DNA of 22,675 bases, taken from NCBI RefSeq assembly GCF_002293435.1, contig NZ_DBDF01000154.1:2735-25409 (forward strand). The letters are read 5' to 3'. This document shows positions 13,619 through 20,840 of the stretch, piece after piece (position 1 is the stretch's first letter; every line of letters starts with the position of its first letter). Both the position numbers and the translations under genes were made by a program. The notes below the pieces were generated by a model. It searched no databases. It saw only the letters and a list, made by a program, of their open reading frames with translations, and had not been told where the DNA came from. This stretch comes from Bacteroides sp. UBA939. Its GTDB lineage: Bacteria; Bacteroidota; Bacteroidia; Bacteroidales; Bacteroidaceae.

Positions 13619-14230
13619 TTATTCATGATGATGGTGCCCGTGAGAATGGCAATCATCATCATGGCAATCGTATCCTTCATCTTCGAAATCTTCGTCGTCC
13701 GGATTTTCATCGCCGGACTGGTTATACTTCACGTCGTGAATAGCTCGTAAGGTGTTGACTAAAGTTTGCCCCCAATACTCTTTAAACTGTTCCTGACAGA
13801 TGACTAAGGAGTCGTTCATCGTTTCGTTTAATCCCAATTGGAAGACAAAAATGAAATTTCTGAGGGCTTGGTAGATGTCTGCCAGGTCTTCGGAGATATT
13901 CTTCTTGATAGGTTGGTCGCTGTAAACCATGTCCTGTATAAATACATCCAGATAATCGTCCTTTTCGGCAAGGATACCGGCTATATTGATGCGGAGCACT
14001 TCATACGTTTCTTCCGTTACAAAACTTTCGGGCGCTTCGTCGCCAATCATTTTCGTTTCGGGCAGCATGGCTGCTTTGAGGTAAAGTAGCGGAAGTATTT
14101 TTAATGAAGTGTCTACAAATATGTCACGTTTCGTCGTCTCCGCCTGTTCTAAGAATTTGCAAAATTCTGCGGCTACGGTGACGAATTCCACTACATTACG
14201 GTCGAATATCACTTGACTATCTTTTTTCAT
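13619..14230 (-). CDS. DUF5063 domain protein with His-rich C-terminal tail
   Basis: This 203-residue soluble, helical protein opens with 'VVEFVTVAAEFCKFLEQAE', a stretch I associate with DUF5063, a family without assigned function. The last 35 residues change character: an acidic run (Asp-Glu-Asn-Pro-Asp-Asp-Glu-Asp) is followed by Cys-His and Cys-His-Ser-His-Gly plus four consecutive histidines and a final Glu. This tail looks able to bind zinc, nickel or copper, which is inference. It is first in the operon with the exonuclease and RlmI genes, behind a near-ideal promoter. Confidence 0.85.
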   Translation of the reverse strand: MKKDSQVIFDRNVVEFVTVAAEFCKFLEQAETTKRDIFVDTSLKILPLLYLKAAMLPETKMIGDEAPESFVTEETYEVLRINIAGILAEKDDYLDVFIQDMVYSDQPIKKNISEDLADIYQALRNFIFVFQLGLNETMNDSLVICQEQFKEYWGQTLVNTLRAIHDVKYNQSGDENPDDEDFEDEGYDCHDDDCHSHGHHHHE

Positions 14231-14234
14231 ACCT

Positions 14235-14253
14235 GCTTCATATTATTTGAAGC
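14235..14253 (-). promoter_or_regulatory. 5' leader hairpin of the DUF5063 operon
   Basis: gcttca-tattatt-tgaagc forms a 6-bp stem ending five bases before the start codon at 14230. With the -7 box at 14255-14262, transcription should start within or just before this stem, so the mRNA 5' end would be partly base-paired. It may affect stability or initiation. Confidence 0.45.
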
Positions 14254-14254
14254 G

Positions 14255-14286
14255 CAAAGATAGTGTAAACCGGATGCGGAAGCAAA
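14255..14286 (-). promoter_or_regulatory. Promoter of the DUF5063-exonuclease-rlmI operon
   Basis: On the minus strand TTTG (14286-14283) is followed after exactly 20 bases by TATCTTTG (14262-14255). This is the best complete -33/-7 pair in the window for the Bacteroides housekeeping sigma factor. Confidence 0.8.
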
Positions 14287-14330
14287 TTTATTTGCATTTG
14301 TTTCTTCCTGAGAAGTAGATTATGCTTTAT

Positions 14331-14479
14331 CCTGAATTATTCATACTGTAGTAGTTAGAGGAGTTAAAGCCAATACTCCATAAGACATAAGCAGCACTAT
14401 CGGCTTTAGCTCCTTAACTTCTTAACTCCTAACGAAGTGATAACTTCTTTAACTCCTAATATAGTATGAATAATGCAGG
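14331..14479. repeat. Inverted-repeat element carrying the third copy of the dispersed repeat
   Basis: The left end (14331-14369, beginning cctgaattattcatact) is an imperfect reverse complement of the right end (14447-14479, ending agtatgaataatgcagg). Internally, gagttaaagcc (14360-14370) pairs imperfectly with ggctttagctcc (14402-14413). The right half includes aacgaagtgataacttcttt as at 3299-3318, plus a direct duplication of about 18 bp: taacttcttaactcctaa (14415-14432) and taacttctttaactcctaa (14441-14459). It fills the gap between the DUF5063 promoter and the stop of the VirE-like gene. Confidence 0.7.
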
Positions 14480-16570
14480 TTATGGAAACTTTATTACGTG
14501 ATATTCAGTTCCCCGGCTCATTCTCCGGCTGCTTATCCCGAGTTTGCGGAGCGCGCGTCCAAAGTGTGCCACTTTGTTAATAGACAGTCGGTCTTTGGTC
14601 TTTTTTTGAAGAAAAGAAAGAATTTCCATAGGTGTCATCCACTCTCCTTCATCTTCGGATAGCGCTGCACGGAAATGGCAGAGGAAAAGCTGTTCCAATG
14701 GGCTGGGTTGTTCAAACTCTTGGTTGGTTTGCTTCAGGATGGCTTCGTCCGCATCGTCCAACCAGTAACGTTCTCCTTTTGAGATGGCGCTCATGGCTTG
14801 GGCATAGAGTTGGCGGTAGTTGATGGTGACATTGGTATTGATGGGGGCGGTCACTTCGATACAGATGAAACGGCGGCTACCGCTGGGGTCGGTCAGCAAG
14901 TCCTTTTGGTTGCTGGTACCGATGAAAGAGGCGTAGCGGCGTATCTCCTGAATGGCGGTTCCGTAAGGTTTTCGCAAGTTGGCTACGGGTTTTTGTAAGA
15001 GATGTTTTAGGAAACCTTGTTGGTTGTCACTGATCTGGTCAAATTCGTCGATGTTGATCAGGAAGAAACGGCCTAAACTTCGTTCGGCATCCCGCTTGCT
15101 CTTGAAGTCGATGCTGTCCGCGTAGCCGAAGCGCAGTTCGGGCGGTAGGAGGATGCGGCAGAAAGTAGACTTGCGATATCCCTGTGCACCTACCAGCAGG
15201 GGAGAAGTACTATTCCCGTGCTGTTTGTCCAATCCGCGCCAGTGGGCTGTCATGCTTAGAAACCAGCGGTAGAAGAGTTCCCGCCAATGCGGATTTTCGC
15301 ACGGAACGAGGTCGGCCAATGCGCGGATACGGTCTTTGCCATCCCAGCGTCCGGTGTCGTTGAGGTATTCTTCTATGGGGTTATAGAGGGAAATGTAGTC
15401 GGAAGTGAGGTAACGTGCTACGTCGCGGTCCCACACGCGAATTCCTTCTTTCAGGGCATTTAGTGCTATGCTGCTTCGTATCCGCTGGTCGGCGGGGCGG
15501 AACTGGAAGTGTATGGAGTCGCGCTGGCGGTATTCCAACTCGTCCAACACGGTGTTATAGCGGAACTCGTAGCGGCGTTTCATAAATTCTTCCAAACGGA
15601 AGGTGATTTCCTGCTCAACGGTCATGCTGCTGTGGGTGCCGAAACCCGTACATTCACGATAAAGATTGTGCAGGGTTGCGCGTATCACAGGTTCATCCGC
15701 TTCACGGTAGTAATGCATCAGGGTTTGCCGGACTACTTCTTCCTCAGGGATACCTGCTTTGTAACAGTGTTCGGCGAGCCGTGCTAACAGCGGGCGCAGG
15801 TCGTCGCCACGCTTCCAGTTTTCCAGTCCGTCGAAGGCGCGGTCGAGTGCCGCTTCAAAGAGCATGGAGAATGTGTCCGACGAGGTACATCCGGGTTGCA
15901 TGCGCAATAGCGGATTGGTTTCCGCCTGTTTTTGTTCCCGGAAGGTTTTTTCGCCCGGCATTGTAAAAGGTTGTTCCAGGCAGAAAGGAACAGCGGTAGG
16001 GTTGTAGTAAAGCTGCTCGTCTAATGTCATGCGACAACTTTGGCTGAGCGACGGATCTTTCAGTGTGATGGCGTAGGGCAGCAGGGGCTGGTAACAGTTC
16101 ACTGCCATACGGTAGGCGTGGGCATGAAACAGGGTCATGTCACTTTCGCGTTCCGGGAGTGAGCCGTCGGGCAAGGCGAACAGCACCCATATCTTGACGC
16201 TGCGTCCGCTGCTTCCGCAGAAGGCGGCGAAGGTTTGAGGCAGCAGGGAAGCCTGTTGTTTTACCTGTTCCACTTCAGCGAAACCTGCCAGATGGTTAAC
16301 TTCAATTTGTACCAGTCCGTTGTAAGTTTTCACCCGGCGTTCCCCTTCCTTGGTGCGGGCGTATTCCGTGGCGGGGTAGATACGGGGTAATTTGTCTATG
16401 TCTATATATTGGCTGCCCGTTCCTTGTAGCATTGGGATGAGGTGGCGCAAGGTCGAAATATATGCTGCCTTGTTCTCTATCTTTATTTTTTCTATCAAGG
16501 TTTCAATACGAATGGCACTAAAGGTTTCTTTACCGGTTTCACGGTCGGTACGTATAAGGGTAAGTTTCAT
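14480..16570 (-). CDS. BT4734/VirE-like primase-helicase family ATPase
   Basis: This 696-residue protein combines an N-terminal BT4734-like domain (about 50-200) with a VirE/VapE-type P-loop ATPase (about 400-600). The N-terminal part includes 'LVQIEVNHLAGFAEVEQ' and 'GSSGRSVKIWVLF', reminiscent of primase-polymerase motifs. The ATPase has Walker A 'GAQGYRKST' (461-469), Walker B 'FLINIDEF' (503-510) and a sensor/arginine-finger block 'GTSNQKDLLTDPSGSRRF' (551-568). The C-terminus (about 640-696) looks like a small winged helix. VapE-type proteins are usually replication or mobile-element functions; this Bacteroides family is also often chromosomal. The HU-family and amidase genes that often accompany it (from memory) are absent. 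It lies 48 bp downstream of the AlbA_2 gene and has a near-consensus -7 box of its own. Codon use is noticeably more GC-rich than the AlbA_2 neighbour. Confidence 0.8.
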   Translation of the reverse strand: MKLTLIRTDRETGKETFSAIRIETLIEKIKIENKAAYISTLRHLIPMLQGTGSQYIDIDKLPRIYPATEYARTKEGERRVKTYNGLVQIEVNHLAGFAEVEQVKQQASLLPQTFAAFCGSSGRSVKIWVLFALPDGSLPERESDMTLFHAHAYRMAVNCYQPLLPYAITLKDPSLSQSCRMTLDEQLYYNPTAVPFCLEQPFTMPGEKTFREQKQAETNPLLRMQPGCTSSDTFSMLFEAALDRAFDGLENWKRGDDLRPLLARLAEHCYKAGIPEEEVVRQTLMHYYREADEPVIRATLHNLYRECTGFGTHSSMTVEQEITFRLEEFMKRRYEFRYNTVLDELEYRQRDSIHFQFRPADQRIRSSIALNALKEGIRVWDRDVARYLTSDYISLYNPIEEYLNDTGRWDGKDRIRALADLVPCENPHWRELFYRWFLSMTAHWRGLDKQHGNSTSPLLVGAQGYRKSTFCRILLPPELRFGYADSIDFKSKRDAERSLGRFFLINIDEFDQISDNQQGFLKHLLQKPVANLRKPYGTAIQEIRRYASFIGTSNQKDLLTDPSGSRRFICIEVTAPINTNVTINYRQLYAQAMSAISKGERYWLDDADEAILKQTNQEFEQPSPLEQLFLCHFRAALSEDEGEWMTPMEILSFLQKKTKDRLSINKVAHFGRALRKLGISSRRMSRGTEYHVIKFP

Positions 16571-16605
16571 TGGGTTTATATAATTATGTAGTTTTAGTTC
16601 TGCGG

Positions 16606-16613
16606 AAAAGATA
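16606..16613 (-). promoter_or_regulatory. Possible -7 box for the BT4734/VirE-like gene
   Basis: The minus strand reads TATCTTTT, one base off the consensus, 35 bp upstream of ATG 16570. The -33 region would lie inside the end of the AlbA_2 gene and is not convincing. Confidence 0.35.
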
Positions 16614-16618
16614 CAATA

Positions 16619-18184
16619 TCAACCTTTACGAACTTTCCTGTATTTTTGGTTCTTGCTATTAGGTTTTTCAGGCTCTGTCATTTCTATGAAGCCTATTTTT
16701 ATCAGTGGTTTTATATATTTTGCGATATGAATGGGATGATAACTATAACCAATGTGTTCAAGAATCTCTCTCGCAGTTCTTGGTATGCTACAGAACTGAA
16801 TAATGTGCTTTTGAGTACCGTCAAGATTCTTATAAGGAATACATTTATCTCTATCATCCTCAACTCTATCATCAGGAGTCTTCCGAATTTCTTCAATCTT
16901 CTTTTCTATCAACTCTTTATCTCTATCATCTCTATCAACAACTCTATCATTGGCAACATTTTCTTCACGTGAAATTGTCACGACAAACTCATTCAACATT
17001 TCATCGTTCTTGAATATTATGCTCGGAGTGAATTTCATCGCTCTGGTAATTCCACTTCCTGCTCCTGTATATGGCAAAAGATGGATAGCATGATTGAAGA
17101 ACAATTTGTTGCGAGGTACAGAAATACCATGCTTTATACTTTCCATATTTACGCCTTCAGGCAACAACCCTGGACTATGTATTTCTATACGATTATCAAA
17201 GATGAAGATTCGTAAAGGTGCTTCGATTATATATGAACGGTGCAAGATGCTATTGACAACAATCTCGGATAATGTAGTAGCAGATACTTCCAGCTCTCCT
17301 TGGCTATTGAACTCCTTTTCCACTTGAATATGTCGCAAGTTGCGTGTCAGGAATGACATGATGTATTTGTAGAGATGAACAGCATTACCGTCAGCGTCAC
17401 CTCCACTTTTATCTCGAAATTCTGTGCCACCAATGTTATTACCTACAAAGCTGATACAGCGTACGGTGAATGCAGGAAGCCATCTTTGGGGGTATTTCCC
17501 CATTAAAGCTAAGGCTGCAAGAGTTAGTGTACCATCAGTCTGAACTAATCCGAAATTTTTTAAAATCGTATTAAGCGTTTGACCAATTATAGAGGTTATC
17601 TCAGACAATGATTTATGGCGTAAATCCGTAATGGATTGTTCTTGCCTCTCAAACTCGTTGTGAAAACGTTTGATGAGATATTCTTTCATAATATCCTCAT
17701 CAAGATCATTCATACTTGTTCCTTTAACAGGCATACTGTCAGGATGAACTTGTCCGTTCTCCATGAGCATGGCTATGAGTTCTGCATTATCGAACACTTT
17801 TCGTTTGTCTGTACCTTGCTTCATCCAGATAATGCCTTTATTGTCCCGATAAGGCTTGTTTAGACCTTGTTTAATGGTTACAACAACAATGACACCACCC
17901 TCCATAGGCACATTTTCAATGTCTATCAGAATACTTGGTACAACTCCATCGGAGGCAAGACCGCCTAACATATTGGTTGTTTCCTGTACTTCTTTGAAAG
18001 AAAGAGGATTGATTCGACCTGTTTTGTCATCAATACCGATAATAATTATTCCGCCATGAGTGTTACTAAAAGTAACCATCTCACAACTAACATCATATTT
18101 GTTGTCACGAGTAATGCGTTCCTTAAATTGGACTCGTGTCTGCTCTGCCGTATCTCGCAGCTTGAGAATCTCTTCCGATGTCAT
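16619..18184 (-). CDS. AlbA_2 (Schlafen-type) ATP-binding transcriptional regulator-like protein
   Basis: This protein is 521 residues from the chosen start (525 from ATG 18196). The N-terminal AlbA_2 domain (about 1-130) shows 'TRVQFKERITR' and the hallmark 'VTFSNTHGGIIIIGIDDKTG'. A GHKL-type ATPase-like segment follows (about 305-420), with 'SEIVVNSILHRSYIIEAPLR' and 'IFIFDNRIEIHSPGLLPEGV'. A charged linker and a C-terminal winged helix end it. Proteins of this type are often labelled RecG-like or putative transcriptional regulators; the biochemical role is not established. The -7 box at 18204-18211 would make ATG 18196 almost leaderless, so I prefer ATG 18184. The linker (about residues 410-450) is encoded by repeated 'ctctatca' octamers and is rich in Asp-Arg-Asp-Lys. 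It is AT-richer than the gene downstream. Confidence 0.82.
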   Translation of the reverse strand: MTSEEILKLRDTAEQTRVQFKERITRDNKYDVSCEMVTFSNTHGGIIIIGIDDKTGRINPLSFKEVQETTNMLGGLASDGVVPSILIDIENVPMEGGVIVVVTIKQGLNKPYRDNKGIIWMKQGTDKRKVFDNAELIAMLMENGQVHPDSMPVKGTSMNDLDEDIMKEYLIKRFHNEFERQEQSITDLRHKSLSEITSIIGQTLNTILKNFGLVQTDGTLTLAALALMGKYPQRWLPAFTVRCISFVGNNIGGTEFRDKSGGDADGNAVHLYKYIMSFLTRNLRHIQVEKEFNSQGELEVSATTLSEIVVNSILHRSYIIEAPLRIFIFDNRIEIHSPGLLPEGVNMESIKHGISVPRNKLFFNHAIHLLPYTGAGSGITRAMKFTPSIIFKNDEMLNEFVVTISREENVANDRVVDRDDRDKELIEKKIEEIRKTPDDRVEDDRDKCIPYKNLDGTQKHIIQFCSIPRTAREILEHIGYSYHPIHIAKYIKPLIKIGFIEMTEPEKPNSKNQKYRKVRKG

Positions 18185-18203
18185 AATTTTGCACATTTAA
18201 GCG

Positions 18204-18211
18204 CAAAGATA
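18204..18211 (-). promoter_or_regulatory. -7 box of the AlbA_2 gene
   Basis: TATCTTTG on the minus strand matches the consensus fully. The predicted start of transcription is about 18197, which argues for translation from ATG 18184 rather than 18196. The -33 region is weak, consistent with an activated or low-level promoter. Confidence 0.65.
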
Positions 18212-18323
18212 CTCATTTGTTGGCTTTCCATCGGTACAGGCAGGAGAAAAATGCGTTAAAATCCGGTTATTTGCATAAGGCTATCCTGCTACCTAATTGT
18301 GGATTTGAGGTTATTTGAAGCAG

Positions 18324-18380
18324 AAGTGTTATCTATAAAAAACATTTTTAAAACAAAAACGTATTTTATAGATAACACTT
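18324..18380. promoter_or_regulatory. Perfect 17-bp inverted repeat upstream of the ATPase gene (operator-like)
   Basis: aagtgttatctataaaa (18324-18340) is the exact reverse complement of 18364-18380, with 23 bp between. The 14-mer tataaaaaacattt occurs at 18334-18347, overlapping the left arm, and again at 18400-18413, next to the -7 box. This looks like a repeated binding site in and upstream of the promoter of the AAA/DUF4143 gene. A structured RNA is less likely because the repeat is upstream of the expected start of transcription. Confidence 0.6.
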
Positions 18381-18416
18381 TTATCCTAAAAACGTTCTTT
18401 ATAAAAAACATTTCTC

Positions 18417-18424
18417 TATCTTTG
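18417..18424 (+). promoter_or_regulatory. -7 box of the AAA/DUF4143 ATPase gene
   Basis: TATCTTTG is followed by the start codon 35 bp later at 18460. The -33 region falls around 18394, between the inverted repeat and the second tataaaaaacattt copy. Confidence 0.7.
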
Positions 18425-18459
18425 CAGCATCGTAACACCCATAATAAATTATCATAAGT

Positions 18460-19662
18460 ATGGAAATAGCAGATGTTTATATCAATTCTACACGTTTGGT
18501 TAACTCCATTAGCTTGACTCATATTCGTTATTTATACACTGCGATTGATTGGACGTCGCGAATGATATGTATAAAAGGTGCGCGTGGTGTTGGGAAAACG
18601 ACACTGATGTTGCAATATATAAAGTCAACGTTTCAGGCAAGTGAAAAAGCTATATACATCTCGTTGGATGATCTTTGGTTTACCGAGCATCGGCTGATTG
18701 ACTTGGCTGAATATCATTATCTGCATGGCGGTACACATTTATTTGTAGATGAAGTACATCGTTATCCTTATGATAACTGGGCGCAAGAATTAAAGAATAT
18801 ATACGACCGTTATCCGGGTTTTAGTATCATATTCACAGGCTCTTCTTTATTACAAATAGATTTTTCCGTGGCGGATTTATCCCGCAGATGTGTTTTCTAT
18901 ACATTACAAGGCCTGTCGTTCAGGGAATTTCTAAGATTTGAAGGAAAAGGAGATTTTCCCGCTTTTTCATTAGACCAAATTCTAAACAACCATGTCAGTA
19001 TTAGTACTGATATCGCTTCCCAGACGACTATCATTCCTGCATTTGAAGAATATCTGCGTTATGGATATTATCCTTTTTATAAGGAAACACTTGTTTCTTA
19101 TCAGCTTCGTTTGCAACAAGTCATTACGACGATATTAGAGAATGATTTGCCCGCAGTTGAAAAAGTAGAATATATCTCTATTAAGAAAATGAAACGTTTG
19201 TTGGTTCTTGTTTCTCAAATGGTTCCTTTTACTCCGAATATGACGAAAGTAGGTGAAAGTATTGAAGCGCCCCGGCAATCGGTAATTCGCATGTTCCAAA
19301 TATTGGAACGGGCTGCATTATTCATTATGCTATATTCCGGGAAAGATAATATACGCCAACTGGTTAAGCCTGAAAAAGTATATTTGGATAATACGAATCT
19401 GATGTATGCACTTTCATCTTCTTCGGATATTGGGAATATTCGTGAAACCTTCTTTGCCAATCAGTTAAAGCAAAGGCATGAAATCACCTTCTCCGGACAA
19501 GGTGATTTTCGTATTGATGATACTTACACTTTTGAAGTAGGAGGAAAGACTAAAACATTCGAACAAATTAAAGGGATCTCCGATAGCTATTTAGCAATAG
19601 ATAATGTGGAATATGGAACGGGAAATAGAATTCCTCTTTGGTTATTTGGTTTTTTATATTAG
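18460..19662 (+). CDS. AAA ATPase with DUF4143 C-terminal domain
   Basis: This 400-residue protein has an N-terminal P-loop ATPase of the AAA_14 type: Walker A 'GARGVGKTTL' (40-49), Walker B 'LFVDEVHRY' (94-102) and a sensor segment 'IIFTGSS' (123-129). The C-terminal half (about 200-400) is the DUF4143 nuclease-like/dimerisation region, including a winged helix near 'MTKVGESIEAPRQSVIRMFQ' and 'KVYLDNTNLMYALSS'. Such ATPases are abundant in Bacteroidales and archaea and often occur as accessory genes; their function is largely undefined. It stands alone, divergent from AlbA_2, with an operator-like inverted repeat in its promoter. A fragment of a related gene lies at 20541-20693 on the other strand. 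Confidence 0.85.
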   Translation: MEIADVYINSTRLVNSISLTHIRYLYTAIDWTSRMICIKGARGVGKTTLMLQYIKSTFQASEKAIYISLDDLWFTEHRLIDLAEYHYLHGGTHLFVDEVHRYPYDNWAQELKNIYDRYPGFSIIFTGSSLLQIDFSVADLSRRCVFYTLQGLSFREFLRFEGKGDFPAFSLDQILNNHVSISTDIASQTTIIPAFEEYLRYGYYPFYKETLVSYQLRLQQVITTILENDLPAVEKVEYISIKKMKRLLVLVSQMVPFTPNMTKVGESIEAPRQSVIRMFQILERAALFIMLYSGKDNIRQLVKPEKVYLDNTNLMYALSSSSDIGNIRETFFANQLKQRHEITFSGQGDFRIDDTYTFEVGGKTKTFEQIKGISDSYLAIDNVEYGTGNRIPLWLFGFLY

Positions 19663-19862
19663 CCTGAGTTTGGTTATTTACCGGATTGAAGTATGGGATT
19701 TGCACCAACTACAAAAACATACTCATGTAGACCGGAATATAATCAATGCCATTCTCCCTTTTAAAGTCCTTTGTATATATCAAATACTTATTCATTATGT
19801 ATAGAAGGATTTGCTTGCGAGAGTAGACCTTTTTAGTTTTCAATAATAAGCAAATTAACTTA

Positions 19863-19970
19863 TAATCATTAAATATAGTAATGATTAAAAAATAACTTGG
19901 TACAGATTAAGACGGCACTGATGAGATGCAGTCTCTTTCTTTGATCAAAAACTGTCCCAACTTATTTTTT
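19863..19970. repeat. Hairpin and nested imperfect inverted repeat, possible mobile-element end
   Basis: taatcatta-aatatag-taatgatta (19863-19887) is a perfect 9-bp-stem hairpin. Starting at 19887, a 19-nt stretch (aaaaaataacttggtacag) is the reverse complement of 19952-19970 at 17 of 19 positions, enclosing 46 bp. The position 160-240 bp before the transposase remnant suggests ends of an insertion sequence or a derived miniature element. The rest of 19663-20130 is AT-rich with no credible gene; a further weak inverted pair, actgaag/cttcagt, lies at about 20040-20070. Confidence 0.45.
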
Positions 19971-20130
19971 TACGCTTACATAAGCCTTTTCGCTTATTAT
20001 TTCGAATATTTGAGAGATTGTTTTTTTGTGCATTCCATTACACTGAAGGAAGCTAATCGACACACTTCAGTAATAGAGTTAATGTAATTTAGATTTGTTA
20101 TTTATTGCGTATGCGCGTATCTTTAGTTGC

Positions 20131-20543
20131 ATGAATTATACCGAGCATAAAGATAGCCCCAAGAGTTTCCGTTCCCTGACCGGCATGAACCATGCTCAGT
20201 TTTCCAGCCTGCTTCCTTTCTTCGAGGCGGCCATGACGATTATTTGTCTGAACACGAGATGAACGGCAAACGCCGTAGCAATCGTCGCAGTTTCTGTATT
20301 TACAAGAACAGCCCCTGATGTAACTGAGCGCCTTTTCTTCATCCTTGTGTATCTGAAGAACAATCCTCTTCATGAGCCAGACCGTTTCCGGAAAAATGCA
20401 CGATAAGAAGATGGCTGATAATATGTACTCCTTTCCTATTCCCTATACCTTGTATCAACTCGTTTGTGGAACGTATATTTGCTACATGTGCTGCTTTGCA
20501 TAATCTGAGAATTAAAAGTAAACCATGGGCATACAAAAACTAA
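20131..20543 (+). pseudogene. Remnant of a DDE-superfamily transposase gene
   Basis: Translation from ATG 20131 gives 'MNYTEHKDSPKSFRSLTGMN', then 'HAQFSSLLPFFEAA', the N-terminal helix-turn-helix region of IS transposases with a DDE_Tnp_4-type domain. A frameshift near 20234 is needed to continue into 'HDDYLSEHEMNGKRRSNRRS' and 'FCIYKNSP'. Another break near 20313 restores 'ERLFFILVYLKNNPLHEPDR'. After a stop at about 20404 the catalytic core is missing, and a C-terminal piece resumes at about 20460 ('SFVERIFATCAALHNLRIKS') and stops at 20543. Two frameshifts and loss of the DDE residues make it inactive. Antisense ORFs over this stretch (20098-20373, 20339-20536) are shadows. Confidence 0.75.
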
Positions 20544-20693
20544 TTTATTGTATATACTATTTTCTGTATAATCGCTATCCATAAATGCAAGCGTAACGAA
20601 CAAACCTGTATCTGATGTGTACATTTTGAAGCATTCTTCATTTCTTGTCAGAGCCAAGCATGACACAGCTTTTTCATATAAATACATGAAGGA
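20541..20693 (-). pseudogene. Fragment of a second AAA/DUF4143 ATPase gene
   Basis: The minus-strand frame reads 'FKMYTSDTGLFVTLAF', then Met-Asp-Ser-Asp-Tyr-Thr-Glu-Asn-Ser-Ile-Tyr-Asn-Lys-Leu, a stretch typical of DUF4143 domains. It is cut off by a stop two codons before the ATG at 20687 on its 5' side. On its 3' side similarity ends at about 20541, precisely where the transposase remnant ends. The fragment is about 50 residues of a gene normally near 400 and cannot be functional. The downstream part of the frame (to 20436) only mirrors the transposase. Confidence 0.65.
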
Positions 20694-20764
20694 TTAATGA
20701 CGAATTATGAATAAAAAGGAAGAAATATAATTGATTTCTGTGATATTTTTCGGAAAAACATTCA

Positions 20765-20792
20765 AAAAAGGTGGTACTTCTACAACCTTTTT
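20765..20792. promoter_or_regulatory. Inverted repeat in the Fic gene promoter
   Basis: aaaaaggtggt (20765-20775) pairs with acaaccttttt (20782-20792) at 10 of 11 positions around a 6-nt centre. It covers the -33 region just before the -7 box at 20805, a suitable place for a repressor, possibly the winged helix carried by the Fic protein itself (inference). Confidence 0.5.
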
Positions 20793-20804
20793 AGGCACTT
20801 TTCG

Positions 20805-20812
20805 TATCTTTG
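20805..20812 (+). promoter_or_regulatory. -7 box of the Fic gene
   Basis: TATCTTTG matches the consensus fully and lies 28 bp before ATG 20841. Confidence 0.7.
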
Positions 20813-20840
20813 TATTGTTCGTTGATAAATATAAATCCGT

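Noticed and set aside
19604..19804. 66-residue plus-strand ORF overlapping the end of the AAA/DUF4143 gene
   Set aside because: The overlap is out of frame with a well-supported gene, and the remainder shows no domain or promoter.
20098..20373. 91-residue minus-strand ORF rich in Cys
   Set aside because: It is antisense to the transposase remnant, whose plus-strand translation shows clear family sequence.
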